Below are positions 1 through 11,776 of a DNA stretch of 64,000 nt, one piece after another. The number at the start of each line of letters is the position of its first letter. The stretch's first letter is position 1. Position numbers and translations under genes: made by a program. A model generated the notes under the pieces. That model saw only the letters and a program-made list of their open reading frames with translations. It searched no databases and was not told where the DNA came from. The stretch comes from Ipomoea triloba (taxonomy: Eukaryota; Streptophyta; Magnoliopsida; Solanales; Convolvulaceae): NCBI RefSeq assembly GCF_003576645.1, contig NC_044920.1:22092734-22156733 (forward strand). The letters run 5' to 3'.

Positions 1-942
1 ACTTTTAACACTTTGGGCCAAAATAGAAATTAACTCATTTTGAATTTTGTGACCAAGATAATGACGATGAATTTCATGGTTTTGAATACGTCTAATATGA
101 TCTTGCATTATCAAATCAAATTCTGCAATCATCTCAATCAATCCCAAAAAATTGCCATTATTATCAAAGTAAATTTTGTCATTGGATCCTCGAAAAGCCA
201 AATTATGTTTTGCAAGACATTTTACAACAGAAATTATGCGTAGTAAAACTTGTCTCCAACGTTCTTTTTCTTTTGAAATTTCATTTTGTAAATCTTTATC
301 AATAGTTTGATTATTATTTAATCTCATTTTTAGTTCATTCCAATTTGTCATTTTAGTCATATGTTCAACACTATTCTCATGTTCTTTGAGCCTCTCACCA
401 AGATGCTTCCAATTGCTAAATCCATCATTTGCTAAAGCACTTGTATTGTTATTGGATTTGAACAACTTACAACAAAAACAATATACTTTATCCACATGTT
501 TTGAGTAAACTAACCATTTTCGATCACTAGTTTCTCCATTACTCAACTTTCTTGTGTAATAAGTATATGAAAAATGCCTAGAGGTATTATCTAAAGGAAA
601 CACAATATTTAATTCCCTTATAGGCCCCTTTTCAACTAAAACATCTCTTGATTTATTATCAAGATTAGACCAATTTCTAGGGTCATATATATCAAAATAA
701 GGAGTAATTTGTTCATCTTCATCAACTAAAGGACTATTATCCTCATCAATATGATCTTGATTACTCATATTTTCATTAGATTGTTCAAGATTATCTAGGT
801 TTGGTGTTTCTAAATTTTCATTAGAGGATCCAACTTTTTTAATAAATTTATTCATAGCTCCTCTTTGTGAGTCTATTAATTGATCAATTTGTTTTCTTTT
901 TTTCCTTTTTTCACTTCCGGATAAATATTTTTTAGGCAACAT
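1..942 (-). CDS. hAT-superfamily transposase, N-terminal part (TTF/MYM-type zinc finger), cut by window edge
   Basis: The minus strand reads open from an ATG at 942-940 to the left edge with no stop, about 314 codons. The N-terminus is basic ([17 protein letters not shown]) and is followed by an acidic, Asn-rich linker. A TTF-type zinc-finger-like block comes next: a [10 protein letters not shown] segment, then a CFCCKLF cysteine cluster, then a conserved [16 protein letters not shown] stretch. After this starts the region that leads into the DUF4371/RNase-H-like transposase core in plant ZMYM1-like hAT proteins; the catalytic core and C-terminal dimerisation region lie outside the window. 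The protein would cut and paste its own element. No internal stop is seen, so this copy may be fairly young, but only the first third can be judged. Family assignment rests on the zinc-finger block and overall style. Confidence 0.8.
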   Translation of the reverse strand, partial: MLPKKYLSGSEKRKKRKQIDQLIDSQRGAMNKFIKKVGSSNENLETPNLDNLEQSNENMSNQDHIDEDNSPLVDEDEQITPYFDIYDPRNWSNLDNKSRDVLVEKGPIRELNIVFPLDNTSRHFSYTYYTRKLSNGETSDRKWLVYSKHVDKVYCFCCKLFKSNNNTSALANDGFSNWKHLGERLKEHENSVEHMTKMTNWNELKMRLNNNQTIDKDLQNEISKEKERWRQVLLRIISVVKCLAKHNLAFRGSNDKIYFDNNGNFLGLIEMIAEFDLIMQDHIRRIQNHEIHRHYLGHKIQNELISILAQSVKS

Positions 943-1614
943 TATATATATAAAAAAATAAAACAGATTAAAAAAAAAAGAACAAAAACACCTGGCAGTT
1001 ATGATTCAATCAATCCGAATCAGTCAATCAAATATGTGCCTTCAGTCCTTGCATATAAATATATAATAAATTATACACTTAATAAACTTTCAATTTCATT
1101 TTACATACAATTATACAAATCATAATAAATAGAATTAAAACCAAAATAAAATTCCTAGGTAAACTATTTTGATGATTGATGAATGATGATTGATGAATTA
1201 CCTCTGCTGCTGCCTGCTGAGTGCTGATGAACTGCTAATGCCTAATGAACTCAGTAACTCGCTTGAAGAGTTGAAGTGCATATTAAGTGGAGCCGTGAGT
1301 CACTGGAGAGTGGAGACCTGGAGTGCATATTATGATATTAAGTGGAAATTTGGAATGTTGAATTGCATTCTCCACCCACCAACAGAAACAAACAAAAATA
1401 TGTGGAGATATTTGTTTTTTTTTGTCTGCCATCATTCCCATCAATGCCATGCGTAGCCACTAGCCACCAGCCATACTTTTCCTTTTTTCTATGCATATAT
1501 AATATATCCTATATTCCTATGCCATCCTACTACTATAGTACTATGTATATAATATATCCTATGGGCCCCTTAGAGGGATGGGCCCTGGGCAGGCGCCCAG
1601 GCTGCCCCCCCCCC
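943..1614 (-). mobile_element. 5' untranslated and terminal region of the hAT-type element
   Basis: No coding sequence is seen between the transposase start and about 1614. The last 50 bases (about 1563-1614) are strikingly GC-rich, with GGGCCC, CCCTGGGCAGGCGCCC and a C-run, resembling the GC-rich ends of plant hAT elements of this kind. Directly beyond, at 1615, sequence begins that is also present at 12581 without any element in front of it, which fixes the boundary. The other end is outside the window, so the 8-bp target duplication cannot be checked. Confidence 0.55.
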
Positions 1615-2005
1615 CCTTCTTAGAATACTTGATCAGACAATGGGTAGCCCCTAAATAAATTGGTTATAAACTCTAAAGGATTTTTCATATGTAATTTATG
1701 TTGTAAAATTTATTATAATTATGTTAATATATTTGGGGGGGGGGGGGGGGGNGGGGGGGGGGGGGGGGGCATTTCAAAAATTTTGGGGGAGCTTAAAATA
1801 GTTCTTCCCAAAAAATTCAAACTGGAAGATTGTAAATGTCTAAACTAAATTGGTTGAATTATTTGACAAAAACATGTTTAATTTGTAATAGTTTTGGAAG
1901 GCAAATAATCCTATTATGCTTAGGAAAGACATAAAGCATTGGACAAAAAGGAATAACATGTTCCAGATTGACACAATGAAGTTAAAATTGTTTGTACGGG
2001 TTTAG
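1615..2005. repeat. Segment paralogous to 12505-12830
   Basis: Stretches such as CTTAGAATACTTGATCAGAC, the block around TGTAAATGTCTAAACT and TGCTTAGGAAAGACATAAAG occur in the same order here and upstream of the lipid-transfer gene. This copy carries extra sequence in the middle, including the poly-G tract. It is an old segmental duplication on the outer side of RLK-A. Confidence 0.7.
1733..1769. other. Poly-G tract containing one N
   Basis: A run of about 36 G residues is interrupted by a single N at 1752. It probably marks a sequencing or assembly problem in a homopolymer, so its true length is unknown. Confidence 0.85.
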
Positions 2006-2399
2006 CTTAGTGGTTTAGTAGACAATATTTGAGAGAATCAACCTTTGTGAAAAGAAGTTAAAATTAAAATAATCTACATTCATTTTTCAATGTGTGGGAC
2101 AAATACTACTTACATGTAGTTGGTGAATGAGTCGATTTACCAAGACTATATATATATAACAAAAATAGAGATTTATAATTATTACAAAAATAATCTAAAC
2201 AACAACCTGGTACGACGCAAGAAACGAGAAGGAGGAGAAATTCGAGTCATGTCACTACAAAAAAATGTAAAAATAGCAACGGATTTATTGATGGAACTGT
2301 AACTGTTCCAAGGGATTGGTCTGTACAAGACACACACGAGAGACATAGAGACTCCTTTGGTCAAGTGGCTTATTTTTTTCCCTCCAACTAGCGTACCAG
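2006..2399. other. Non-coding stretch with a CACTA-like end
   Basis: No gene is seen. At 2253 the string CACTACAAAAAAATG resembles the conserved outer end of plant CACTA transposons or their short derivatives, but no matching second end was found nearby, so it is at best a fragment. Confidence 0.3.
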
Positions 2400-4175
2400 G
2401 TTTTGAATCTTGTTGGTCTAATACTTAACTTAGTTAATTCTATTTCTTCATTATCTCAATAGCTTGTATTGTTTAGTCTTTGGGCTTTGTACTTATCTTA
2501 TTGGGCCCCACACCCTTGGCAATAAGATCATTGTTTTTCCTACCCTTGTTCTATATCTCAATACGCGGTTTATGGTTTACCCGGTTTTAATAAAACCATC
2601 ATTGGCGCGTTTGTGGGAACCGTTACGAAAAGTGTGTGTTCCTAGTCTTTACCCATTTCATTTAAGCTCAAGTACGTCAAAATGGCCGGATCTCAAAGTA
2701 GACATTTGCCAAGGTCATGTAGGCTCGAAAAGGATGTACAAAATCCTGGAAAGTAGGTCCCACCCTCATTTGGAGCAGGAGTGCTCCAACTGGTGTTGCT
2801 CTCAAAGGAGTAGGTATAGGAGTCAAGAGGGCCCACTCGACCCCACTCGAGGTAGAAGTTAATGATGCCCCTACATATCACAAGGTTGCCAATATCATAG
2901 GTAGACCCCCAAGAAGGAATCTCGCAGCACTTTTACCTGGTAAATCAGGCACGAAGCAGAGCTTGCTCTAAGCCGAGCATAGCATGGGAGGTTGGGGAGC
3001 TGCCTCAGGACCGGGGGTCAGAATGGACTATAGGAAATAAAAGGATGGGAATCGAAGTGGGGGAGCCCCGGCTTGCTAACAAATCTGACGGCGAGAGCAC
3101 TTATCGCACCCTGATGGTGGAGGAATCTCATAGTAGATGCGTGGCTTGTTCACAGACAAGAGTAACCCCCCTGGTGGATGGGTGAAAAAGATAGATGTCA
3201 AAATCTCATAATTACTCAAATAGAAAGAGCGAGGTAACATCCCTTGTCGGCAAATGGATTAATTTGGCAGCAGCCACAATGGTTAGGCAAGTTGCAAAGT
3301 TTGATCAAGAATGTTAGGCAAGTCCAAGAGTTAGGCACCTACAAAGTTTGAACAAAAATATTTATTGTTTGGTCCCTACATTTTAGGCTAACTACAAAAT
3401 GACCCCAAATCTACAACTATAAATAGGGAGGTCATTTTGCCATTCTAGCCATCCCAAATCATTCTATTTTTCCCTCATATACTAGAGATATTAGAGAGTT
3501 TGTTGAGTGTATTTCTCCTTCCTAGCAAGAGAGAATTATCCTTGTTTTCTCCTTGTTAGTTAGAGAGTGGTTGTAACTCCTATTTTCTCATAGTGAAATT
3601 CTTCTACCCTTGCCCGTGGTTTTTACCCTAATTTGTTTAGGGGTTTTCCACGTAAAATCTGTGCCTCATTTATTTTTCTTTCTCAAATTATTGTTGCAAT
3701 CTGATCTATCCCACTTCCGCGGGCGCAACATCCCTAAGATGCCTAAGATCACGATTACCCTGCCCTTCACCCCAAGGATTATGAGAGAATCCCTCCCTTC
3801 TAATTTCAAACTGAAGGGACCATACGGTTACCCATGGAGTTAGGTACTCCCCCGAACATAAATTGATTTCATGGTGGTGAGAATAGCATGCACTCATAAC
3901 ATCATCATGGGAAGACCAGTATTAGTGGACATCGGGGAAATCTTGTCGAAAGAATTGAAAATGCCTAAAATTCCACACTCCCAAGCTGGTCGAAAAAGTG
4001 CGCAAAGACCAACACTCGGCCAACGAATGCTACTGGAGAGCTTGCTAGAAGTGGGGGAAGAACAACTACTAGTATATACGTACTGTATGTAGAAGGGTCT
4101 AGAACCAGCTATATAGTTGGAAGAAATAACGTTGGACCCCTCTCGCCTGGTGATAGGGAAGCTGCTCGTAGGAGA
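2400..4175 (+). mobile_element. Ty3/gypsy retrotransposon relic (Tat-like), broken by a solo LTR
   Basis: The left part (2400-2600) resembles the LTR ends at 32510-32750 and 44790-44960. It is followed at 2601-2618 by ATTGGCGCGTTTGTGGGA, the usual start of the internal region of Tat-type gypsy elements. Sequence to about 3010 matches 32780-33170. After the inserted copia LTR comes a gag-like stretch (PFTPRIMRESLPSNFK, near 3760-3810), then a shortened protease/RT-side remnant with HNIIMGRP and VRKDQHSANECYWRACLE in different frames (3880-4070). Frameshifts and deletions make it non-functional. Nearly all gag and pol is missing. Confidence 0.7.
3245..3730 (+). mobile_element. Solo copia-type LTR with TCCCT target duplication
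   Basis: The 486-bp unit begins TGTCGGCAAATGG and ends GGGCGCAACA, and is flanked by TCCCT at 3240-3244 and 3731-3735. It contains the block CCCGTGGTTTTTACCC followed by TTCCACGTAAAATC that is typical of the 3' part of many plant copia LTRs, and a promoter-like TATAAATAGG near 3419. No internal retrotransposon sequence is attached, so it is a solo LTR left by LTR-LTR recombination inside the older gypsy relic. Confidence 0.8.
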
Positions 4176-4199
4176 TATGCGCGAGGAAATTATTCAGGT

Positions 4200-4586
4200 C
4201 TTAAGAATATGGAAAATTTTCACAATAACTAGGTATTCATATAATATATATTTAAGTTTAGGGTATACTTTAATTAAGAGTTGACTTTAAATAACCTTTT
4301 TAAAAAGAAATTAAAACAGGACAACCATTAAAGAGTTCTTTAAAAAGATGAATACATAATCATCCCAAATATTAAATCATGCATATGGAAATAATACAAT
4401 TACACAAACGATACAAATAAAGAAAAGAAAATGAAATCATTAGTACTACAACACATTATTGTTAAATTAAGATGGTGTTTAAATATTTCATTCACCTCCT
4501 CCAACCTGCAAACATAAACTAAATCTATCAGTCCATATACATTTAAAGCACTTAATTTAACAGATGTGAGTAGCATACCACAAAGT
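4200..4586. other. 3' flank of RLK-A, paralogous to 16740-17590
   Basis: Blocks such as AGGTATTCATAT and AGTTCTTTAAAAAGATGA are shared with the 3' flank of RLK-B. The duplication that made the two receptor genes therefore included at least 400 bp of downstream DNA. No other gene is seen. Confidence 0.7.
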
Positions 4587-7500
4587 TTAGAAAATTATGA
4601 GACATTCATGTTTGATCTTGTTTAGTTTTGCCAAGACAGTTTGAACATCCATCCTCTCCTCAGGAGACTCGGTTGTGCAACTCAAAGCCAACTCTAAAAT
4701 AGATGATATGCATTGCAATTTTTGTCCAAATTCCGATTCTTCGGGCCTCATTAAAGTTGGGTCCACAATTTCGTCAAGAGTATGAGAAAGTGAATTAGAA
4801 ACCCAACTCCTTAGACTAAGGTCTCCTGTGAACATTTCATCATTTGGCTTCCTCTTGGTAAACACTTCCATCAACATTATGCCATAACTATAAATATCAC
4901 ATTTCGTGGAGATCATCCCATTTGATCCGTACTCTAACATAGATATGCATATACAACAAGTCAAATTTATAATTATTATTTTTCATTTGAGAAAAAAATA
5001 AAAATTATTCAAGACACTTAAAAAGAAATAAACAAAATAAAATATATAGTAGGGTAATTTTCATCACCTGGGGCAATGTATCCAATTGTGGCCATGGTTA
5101 TGGTATAAGCAACCGATTCATCGTCTCCAAGTAACTTCGCAATGCCAAAGTCACTTACATGTCCCACCATATCTTCATCAATTAAAACATTAGTTGGCTT
5201 TAAATCACAATGAGCAATTGGACTTGAGTAACCATGGTGCAAATACTCTAATGCACATGCCACATCAATCATGATGTTTAGTCTTTGCATGATGTGCAAA
5301 GATTGCTGGTCAGAGTACAACCAATTGTCTAGACTACCGTTCGGCATGTACTGAAGTATGAGTGCTTTAAAATCCGTGTTAGAGCAAGCACTTATCACCT
5401 TCGTGAGATTTCTATGACGGAGATTGCGCAAAACTTCACATTCAGTAGCAAAACTCTTAAATGCATCTTCAACTTGCAAATTAAAGACCTTGACAGCAAA
5501 GAGTAACCCATTTCCAAATGTGCCCTTGTAAACAGAACCGAAGCTTCCGGCCCCTAGCAAGTTATTACTACTAAACCCTTGAGTTGCTCTTTGAAGTTCG
5601 TAGTATGAAATTCTCAATGGCACTATTTCTTGTAAAAAGTTAACCCCATTGGCTATGGAATTTTTACTTTTGCATTTCCACAATAAAAAGATAATCACTG
5701 AGATTCCCACTATGAACATAGCCACAGAGATCAATACAATCTGAAGTGCTCTCCTTATTAATGGATGAAAATTAGAATGAACATTGCAAGGTGGTACTTT
5801 TAGCCTTGGAGAACCACACAAATCTTCATTGGACATAAAAGACTGATAAGTGAAATTTACAAATTGGCCTTTGCTGGGAATTTCTCCACTTAACCTATTG
5901 AAAGATACATTGAAACCTCTGAGATATTGGAGCTTCTCTAAGGACCTAGGAATCCCTCCTGTGAGATTGTTATTTGACAAATCCAAGTATTCCAAACAAA
6001 TCAGGCTTCCAAAAGAATCAGGGATAGATCCTTGTAGAAGATTATTAGCTAAGGAAAACTTTATCAAACTTTGCAAACCAGCTCCAATGGTAGTTGGAAT
6101 ATAACCAGAAAAATGATTACTTGATAGATTGATGTATATTGAAACTTTCAAGTTTCCAATCTCTGGATGTAAAGAGCCATTCAAGAAATTTGAAGACAAG
6201 TCTAGGTTCAAGAGGTCTTTAAGATTCCAGATGCTTGATGGTATGCTAAACCTCAATCTGTTAGAGTCTAGATAGATATCTCTTAAAGAAGTAGCATTCT
6301 CCATACACTCAGGAATAGAACCCCAAATATGATTTTTACTTAAAGTCAAACTGTCCAAGTATTTCAAATTACAAATGCTATTCGGCAAACTCCCAGTTAG
6401 TTTATTGTATCCAAGGTTCAACCTTTGAAGTTGGTTTAGACCTCTTATACCTCTAGGAACAACTCCGGTCAATTCATTATGGGATAAGTCTAGTCCCATG
6501 AGACTACTTAAATTACCAACTTCGTTTGAAATTTTGCCCTTTATATTACAACGAAATGCAACAAAGATCTCAAGAGAGTTGGAGAGATTACCAAAGGAAT
6601 TTGGTAGGACAATATTCAAAGGATTATTAGATATATCTATTTTTCTCAAGTATCTACAATTTGTCAATGAAGTCATAAAATTGAGCCCGGTAGAAGAGAT
6701 TTTGCTTGTCAAACTATTTCTGAATATGGTCAATCTTTCCAAAAATTTTAATTCTCCCAAAGAGTTAGGAACTGGGCCACTAAAACTATTACTATCAAGG
6801 AATAAGACTTCTAGTTTAGAACAATTGGATATATAGCTTGGAATAGCTCCACTAAGGTTATTAACATTGAGGCTAATTTCTATGATATGTTGAAGCTTAT
6901 AGCCCATTTTAGGGGAAAGGCTACCTGAAAGATGATTGAACCCAAGATCTAGTCCTAATAGACTAGAGATATTGAATATACCCCACGGTATGGAACCACC
7001 AAGAGAGTTGAATTGTAAAAAAAGGTAATCCAACTTTTCAAGATTGCTCATCTTTTGAGGTATTGTACCTATCAAACCGTATAAGAAAGAAATGCAAATT
7101 CTTTAATACTTCATGAAAACATATTAATATATTGAAGACGCTACCATACTAAAAAATTACACCTTCAATCTAAATCATTCACAGTGATATGATATACTGC
7201 AAATCACTGTTCACATTGTCCGTTGTGAAATTTCAGAAAAAGGGAAGAAAAAACTTACATGTAATGTAAGACTCATTATCCTTACACATCTTAACTAGTC
7301 AAGTGCAAAGAGATCACAGTGAAATATGATTGTCATTTGTTATGGTACTAGCTACTAGGTAACTATGCGCCGGTGTAACGATCCATACTACGCACACTAC
7401 ACTCACTTGTTCAAATTAAATCTACCTACAACAACAACAATAACAACAACCAAAAAAAAAAAAAAAAAAACTTGGCCAAATCTAAGACTTCCGCTACAAA

Positions 7501-9679
7501 ATTCGCAATCTTAAACAAGTTCCAAAAGTTTTTTTTTTTTTTGAAAAAGTCTATTCAACTCCCACCCTCTAAACTTTTTACTTTCCCTAGGACCTAGATA
7601 GACCAACAAGTGGTATTGGTTGTTCTAAAAGATCAATTGATTTGGTCACACTGAACATACCTCGTAATCTTTTCAGAATAATATTTTCTTTTGTAGCTTA
7701 AAATTAAATTTTTTTAAATGCATAAAATTAAAGCATGGATCTTATTCCTAATTATTCTCAAGATAGAAGATTATGAGGAATGGAGAACAAGATTCTAATA
7801 TGATCTTTGGTTCATAGAATACATTAGGAACGAAAAATCTAATAATTATCCAATAAAAGAGCAAAATGCTAATATTGAATAGCTAATTACCTGATATCTT
7901 GTTGGTGTTCAAGTTCAACACTTGAAGTGAAGACATGTTAAACATGTGCGGTGGTAGTAAGCCCGTTAACTGATTGTTTTCAATTTCTAATAGCTTCAAG
8001 TCATGTAGACAACCAATTTCTTTAGGAATTCTTCCTGTGAAAAAAAGAAATTATATCAATTTTTAGATTTTGGTAGAAACATTTTTTAATCTTCATAATA
8101 AAAAGAAATTGAATTTCATCAACACTAATTAATATCCCAATTTGAGCATGAATAAATAGATTTAAGTCTTAACATCAATCAAAACTCGCAGCTTTCCTCC
8201 TCATTTTACCTTAATTTAAGGAGGAGAATTGTTAATTGTGATCGATTTTAGGGCCTAAATCTCTTTATTCATGCTCAAATTGGATATTGAGTTGAAAAGG
8301 ACAAAAATACCTTTAAAATTTTAGATTTCGGCACGTTTTAAACGGATGGGTGACAGGTGCGATGAATTTTGGCACTAAAACAGTAGTCGTGGGACCAAAA
8401 TTGATGCTAAAACAATAGTCATAGGACCAAAATTGGTAGAAATTAAACGTATGGACCAAAATTGTCATTTTGCTAATAGTCATGAGACCAAAATTGGTAT
8501 TTGCTTTTTTTTTTTTTTTTTTTTTAGTTCAGGTCTTATATCAACGTTCATCAAACACTGTGACCGGAAAGTAATAAATAGGCCATTGACATGTATATTT
8601 GCTTAGAATTTAATATACCGTTCCGATTTTATTTTTTTTTTAAATTTTTACAACAAATATTTTATTTTACAAAATAATAAAAATAATGAGACACTTTAAG
8701 TTCAATAAAGATATAACTAGCTTGTAGGAATAAGCTAACCTCTGATGAGTCCCATTATATTCGATCAACAATATATGAAAATCTCAAAGGGAATAGCAAT
8801 TATGTTTATTTGCAAAGAATTAAGGATAATGTCGTACGTACCAACAAGGTTGTTACCCCCAAGACGAAGGGCTTCAAGGCTGGTTAAGTTTCCAAGCTCG
8901 GGTGGTATTGTTCCCACAAAATGGTTGTAATTCAATCCCAAATATCTTACTTTGGAGCATATGGATAAACTCTTTGGCACTTCCCCACTTAAAGCATTAC
9001 TTGTTACTTCAAGCCTTCTAAGATTTATAAGTTGAAGACACAAATCTAGGGGAATGGTACCGGAGAAATGATTGTCTATGATTCTTAAACTTTCTAAGGT
9101 GGAAACATTGAAGATTGTAGATGTGATAGAGCCACTGAATTGATTAAAACTCAAGTCCACCGTTTCTAACTTTGACAAGTTTAGAAAGGAAAGAGGAACA
9201 GATCCTGTAAAGAGATTGTGGTGAAGAATCAATATTCGAAGATTAGATAGGAACCCAATCCGTGAAGGGACTTCTCCAACGAGATTGTTGCTACTAACAT
9301 CAAAGACTCTCAACCGACGCAAATGAGTTAAGTCATCAGGTAGACTCCCACTGAAACTATTGCCACTTGCATTGAGGGAAACAAGAAAAGAGAGGTTCCC
9401 AATTTGTGGAGGAATGGTTCCAGAAAGTCCCATTTGGGAGATGTCTAAAGCAATCACTCGTTGTTTACGAGTGCCACATGTAACTCCCTTCCACTCACAC
9501 ACTGAGGAAGCATTAGACCAGTTGGTCATTATGATGGGATGAGAGTTGATGTTAATGCTTGATTTCAATGCAAGAAGAGAGGATTCATCGGTAGTAATGT
9601 TCATCATGCCCGAGCAAACAATTATGGAGTATAGTAATAATAACAGCAGAGAAGAGAATGATAAACTTAGCTTCAACAT
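4587..9679 (-). CDS. RLK-A: LRR receptor-like kinase, non-RD (LRR-XII, FLS2/EFR/Xa21-like)
   Basis: Four exons join without stops: 9679-8842, 8034-7891, 7068-5068 and 4933-4587, all with GT-AG introns in consistent phase (1109 residues). Order of parts: signal peptide ([18 protein letters not shown], 1 to about 24), LRR N-terminal cap with CEWKGVTC, about 22-25 LRRs to about residue 735, a membrane segment at 768-792, then a Ser/Thr kinase. Exon 2 encodes exactly two 24-residue LRRs. Kinase landmarks are GAGSFGSV (833-840), Lys854, Glu870, the catalytic loop HCDLKPTN (Asp949), DFG (Asp967) and APEYG. The Cys before Asp949 makes it a non-RD kinase, the type known in plant receptors for microbial patterns. 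Start: Met at 9679 is chosen because it gives a clean signal peptide; an in-frame Met at 9739 would add a non-secretory extension. The ligand is unknown; immune sensing is an inference from the family. Confidence 0.9.
7365..7620 (+). mobile_element. Remnant of an older copia LTR in RLK-A intron 2, with the empty site of the RLK-B copia
   Basis: The block from CGATCCATACTACGCACAC to about 7600 matches LTR-like sequence at 20805-20895 plus 25716-25810, and in part 29325-29400. Its end reads GACCAACAAGTGGTATTGG, recalling the LTR end and Met-tRNA primer site (TGGTATCAGAGC) of SIRE-like copia elements. At 7488-7492 the sequence CTTCCGCTACAAAATTC is the uninterrupted counterpart of the insertion site used at 20890-25720. 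Confidence 0.6.
8131..8295. repeat. Imperfect palindrome in RLK-A intron 1
   Basis: CAATTTGAGCATGAATAAAT on the left is repeated inverted on the right as TTTATTCATGCTCAAATTGG, with further pairing inside (TTTAAGTC against GGGCCTAAAT). It is probably a small fold-back element. Intron 1 of RLK-B lacks it at the corresponding place. Confidence 0.5.
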
Positions 9680-9759
9680 CGTATGCAAATTGAGAGCAAT
9701 AGTATGGTTTTGATGAGTAGTGATATGGAAGATCCTCATAGAGATGTATAAATTCAATT

Positions 9760-9848
9760 GAGGCATTGCCACCTATTTATTATTGTTAATTGTCCATATT
9801 AATTGAGGCATGGTGTCGTTGAGAATCATCCTGGTCCATGATATTAAT

Positions 9849-9897
<49 letters not shown>

Positions 9898-11060
9898 AAA
9901 CAAGTTGTTTTTTATATAATTGTTTTTTATTAAAAACATTATTAATTGTATTATAATTTAAATGTAATGTGCCAAACAAGTGGGAAGTACCAATGCGGAT
10001 ATTATGTGATGAAATTCATTTTAAAAATTTTTTCCACGCAAGCATACAAAAGAATAGACAAGGTAAGTAATTTAATAAAGTATCTTTCTCCTTCAAATTT
10101 AAAAATACTAGCTTACTAATTATTTATTTCATTTCACACTTATATCAAAGCTTGGAGAGATTTTGTAGATTAAGCTAGAACCAACAAGAGATTGATGAAG
10201 TTAGAGACATATATTCCAAGTAACTTATTGATGAATTGGTTAATACAATACTTAATTAGTACGTGAAATAATTGATATTTAATAGCTTGATTAAATGTGA
10301 GATTATGATTTTAAGAAAAAAAAGTGAGATTATGAATATAAAATTGTACAAGTTTTGAATGTTGTTGTGATATGTATATTTGTTTTCATTTTTTGGGTAG
10401 AAATTATAATTAAATTAAATTTATTATTTTAAAAAATAAAATATATCACCGATTTTTAAAAAATTGACATGTTATATAATTTTTAAAAATAAAAAATTGA
10501 TACGACATATATTAAAAAAATTGATGTCGTATCAATTTTAATTTTTTTTAATTAAAATATATACCACGTCAGTTTTTAATGATGTGGTTTCTAATTTAAT
10601 TATTTTTTTAAAAAAAAATTAAGCAAAGTGTCATACCAAACTGACATGGTATATAATTATTAAAAAATTAAAATTGATATGACGTCGGTTCTTCTAAAAA
10701 ATCGACGTAATATATTATTATTATTATTTTTAAATAAGATACCACGTCAGTTTATTTAATAACCGATGTGATATCTCTTTTTTGGTTTAATATATCTTTA
10801 TGACGCTAGTTTTTTGATGTCGTATCATTTATTTATTATGTTAGGCAAAACTACGTTGGATAATAACCGATGTCGTATGTCAAAAATAATTGATGTTATA
10901 AAGATTTCTTTTGTAGTAGTGCATTGTCCCACATAAAAACTAAAGACAAATCTTAGCCATAGAAAATAAGTTATCAACGACTATGATTAAAACTTAAAAG
11001 TCTAACATCCTAAATTCATTTGCATAATGAACAATTCAACTCCCATAATATCAACTAAGT
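9760..11060. repeat. RLK-A upstream flank, duplicated at 14540-15660
   Basis: From TTGTTAATTGTCCATATT through the (AT)n tract to AACAATTCAACTCCCATAA this flank has a colinear copy beyond the lipid-transfer gene. It includes the possible promoter of RLK-A (an AATAAATAGG box near 9775). Part of it (about 10370-10925) is a run of short direct and inverted repeats around CGACGTCGTAT-like words ending in GATTTCTTTTGTAGTAGTG, which resembles the right end of a CACTA element; no left end was recognised. Confidence 0.7.
9851..9894. repeat. (AT)n microsatellite
   Basis: An uninterrupted AT dinucleotide run of about 44 bp. A matching run lies at 14711-14749 in the paralogous segment. Confidence 0.95.
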
Positions 11061-11356
11061 GGCAAATTAGTCCAAAAAAAATTCTAAACTTCCATTCAAA
11101 TAAGTTAAGTGAACATAAAATAGGAGTTTCTATATTATTAAATCCTTCCATTTAAATAATAAGATATTGTTATTATTATTAAATATATGAAAATCTGATC
11201 ACTTTCTTAATGTCCAGTGTTTTAATTTTGCGATGCAAACACGTGGTGTTGTGCTGTGCTTTGGGCGACTATGTGCACTCATGCACAACATCGTGTGCAC
11301 CGTAAAATGCCGCCAGAATCGTGTGTATAGACTCCACATGCCACACTCATACACAT

Positions 11357-11776
11357 GGTTGCAGTAGGCGCTAGGTGCTAGTCGGGTGGTAGGCGGTCTA
11401 GGCGGTACCTAGGCAGCGACCTATAAAAAACAAAAAAATAATTCATGTGTGTGGGTGTATGTCATATATTATATTATATTATGTATATATGTATGTATGT
11501 ATATATCTCTCTTACTTCTCTTACTTATATAAATAAATAAATTTAAATATATATATAAATTATAAATATAATAATAAAATTAATAAGGCCGACTCGCTCG
11601 AGTTAACTCGGCTAACTCTACCGAGTTGGGCGAGTTAACTTGGCCAAATTCGGCCTAGTCGGCCGCCAACTCGGTCCAGTCGACCAAGTTAGGCACTAGG
11701 CGGACGCCTAGGGAGCAATTCGCCTCGGTCTAGGAGCGCCTAGCGCCTAGGCGACCTAAGTGGGAATTTTTGCAAT
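11357..11776. mobile_element. Small repeat element rich in GCGCCTAGG words, copy 1
   Basis: Begins GGTTGCAGTAGGCGCTAGG and ends CGCCTAGGCGACCTAAG followed by TTTTTGCAA. The GC-rich ends form imperfect inverted repeats around an AT-rich centre and a CCGAGTTGG-rich stretch. Related copies are at 43161-43568 and, shorter, 55880-56083. There is no coding capacity, so it is a non-autonomous element of undetermined superfamily. Confidence 0.55.
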
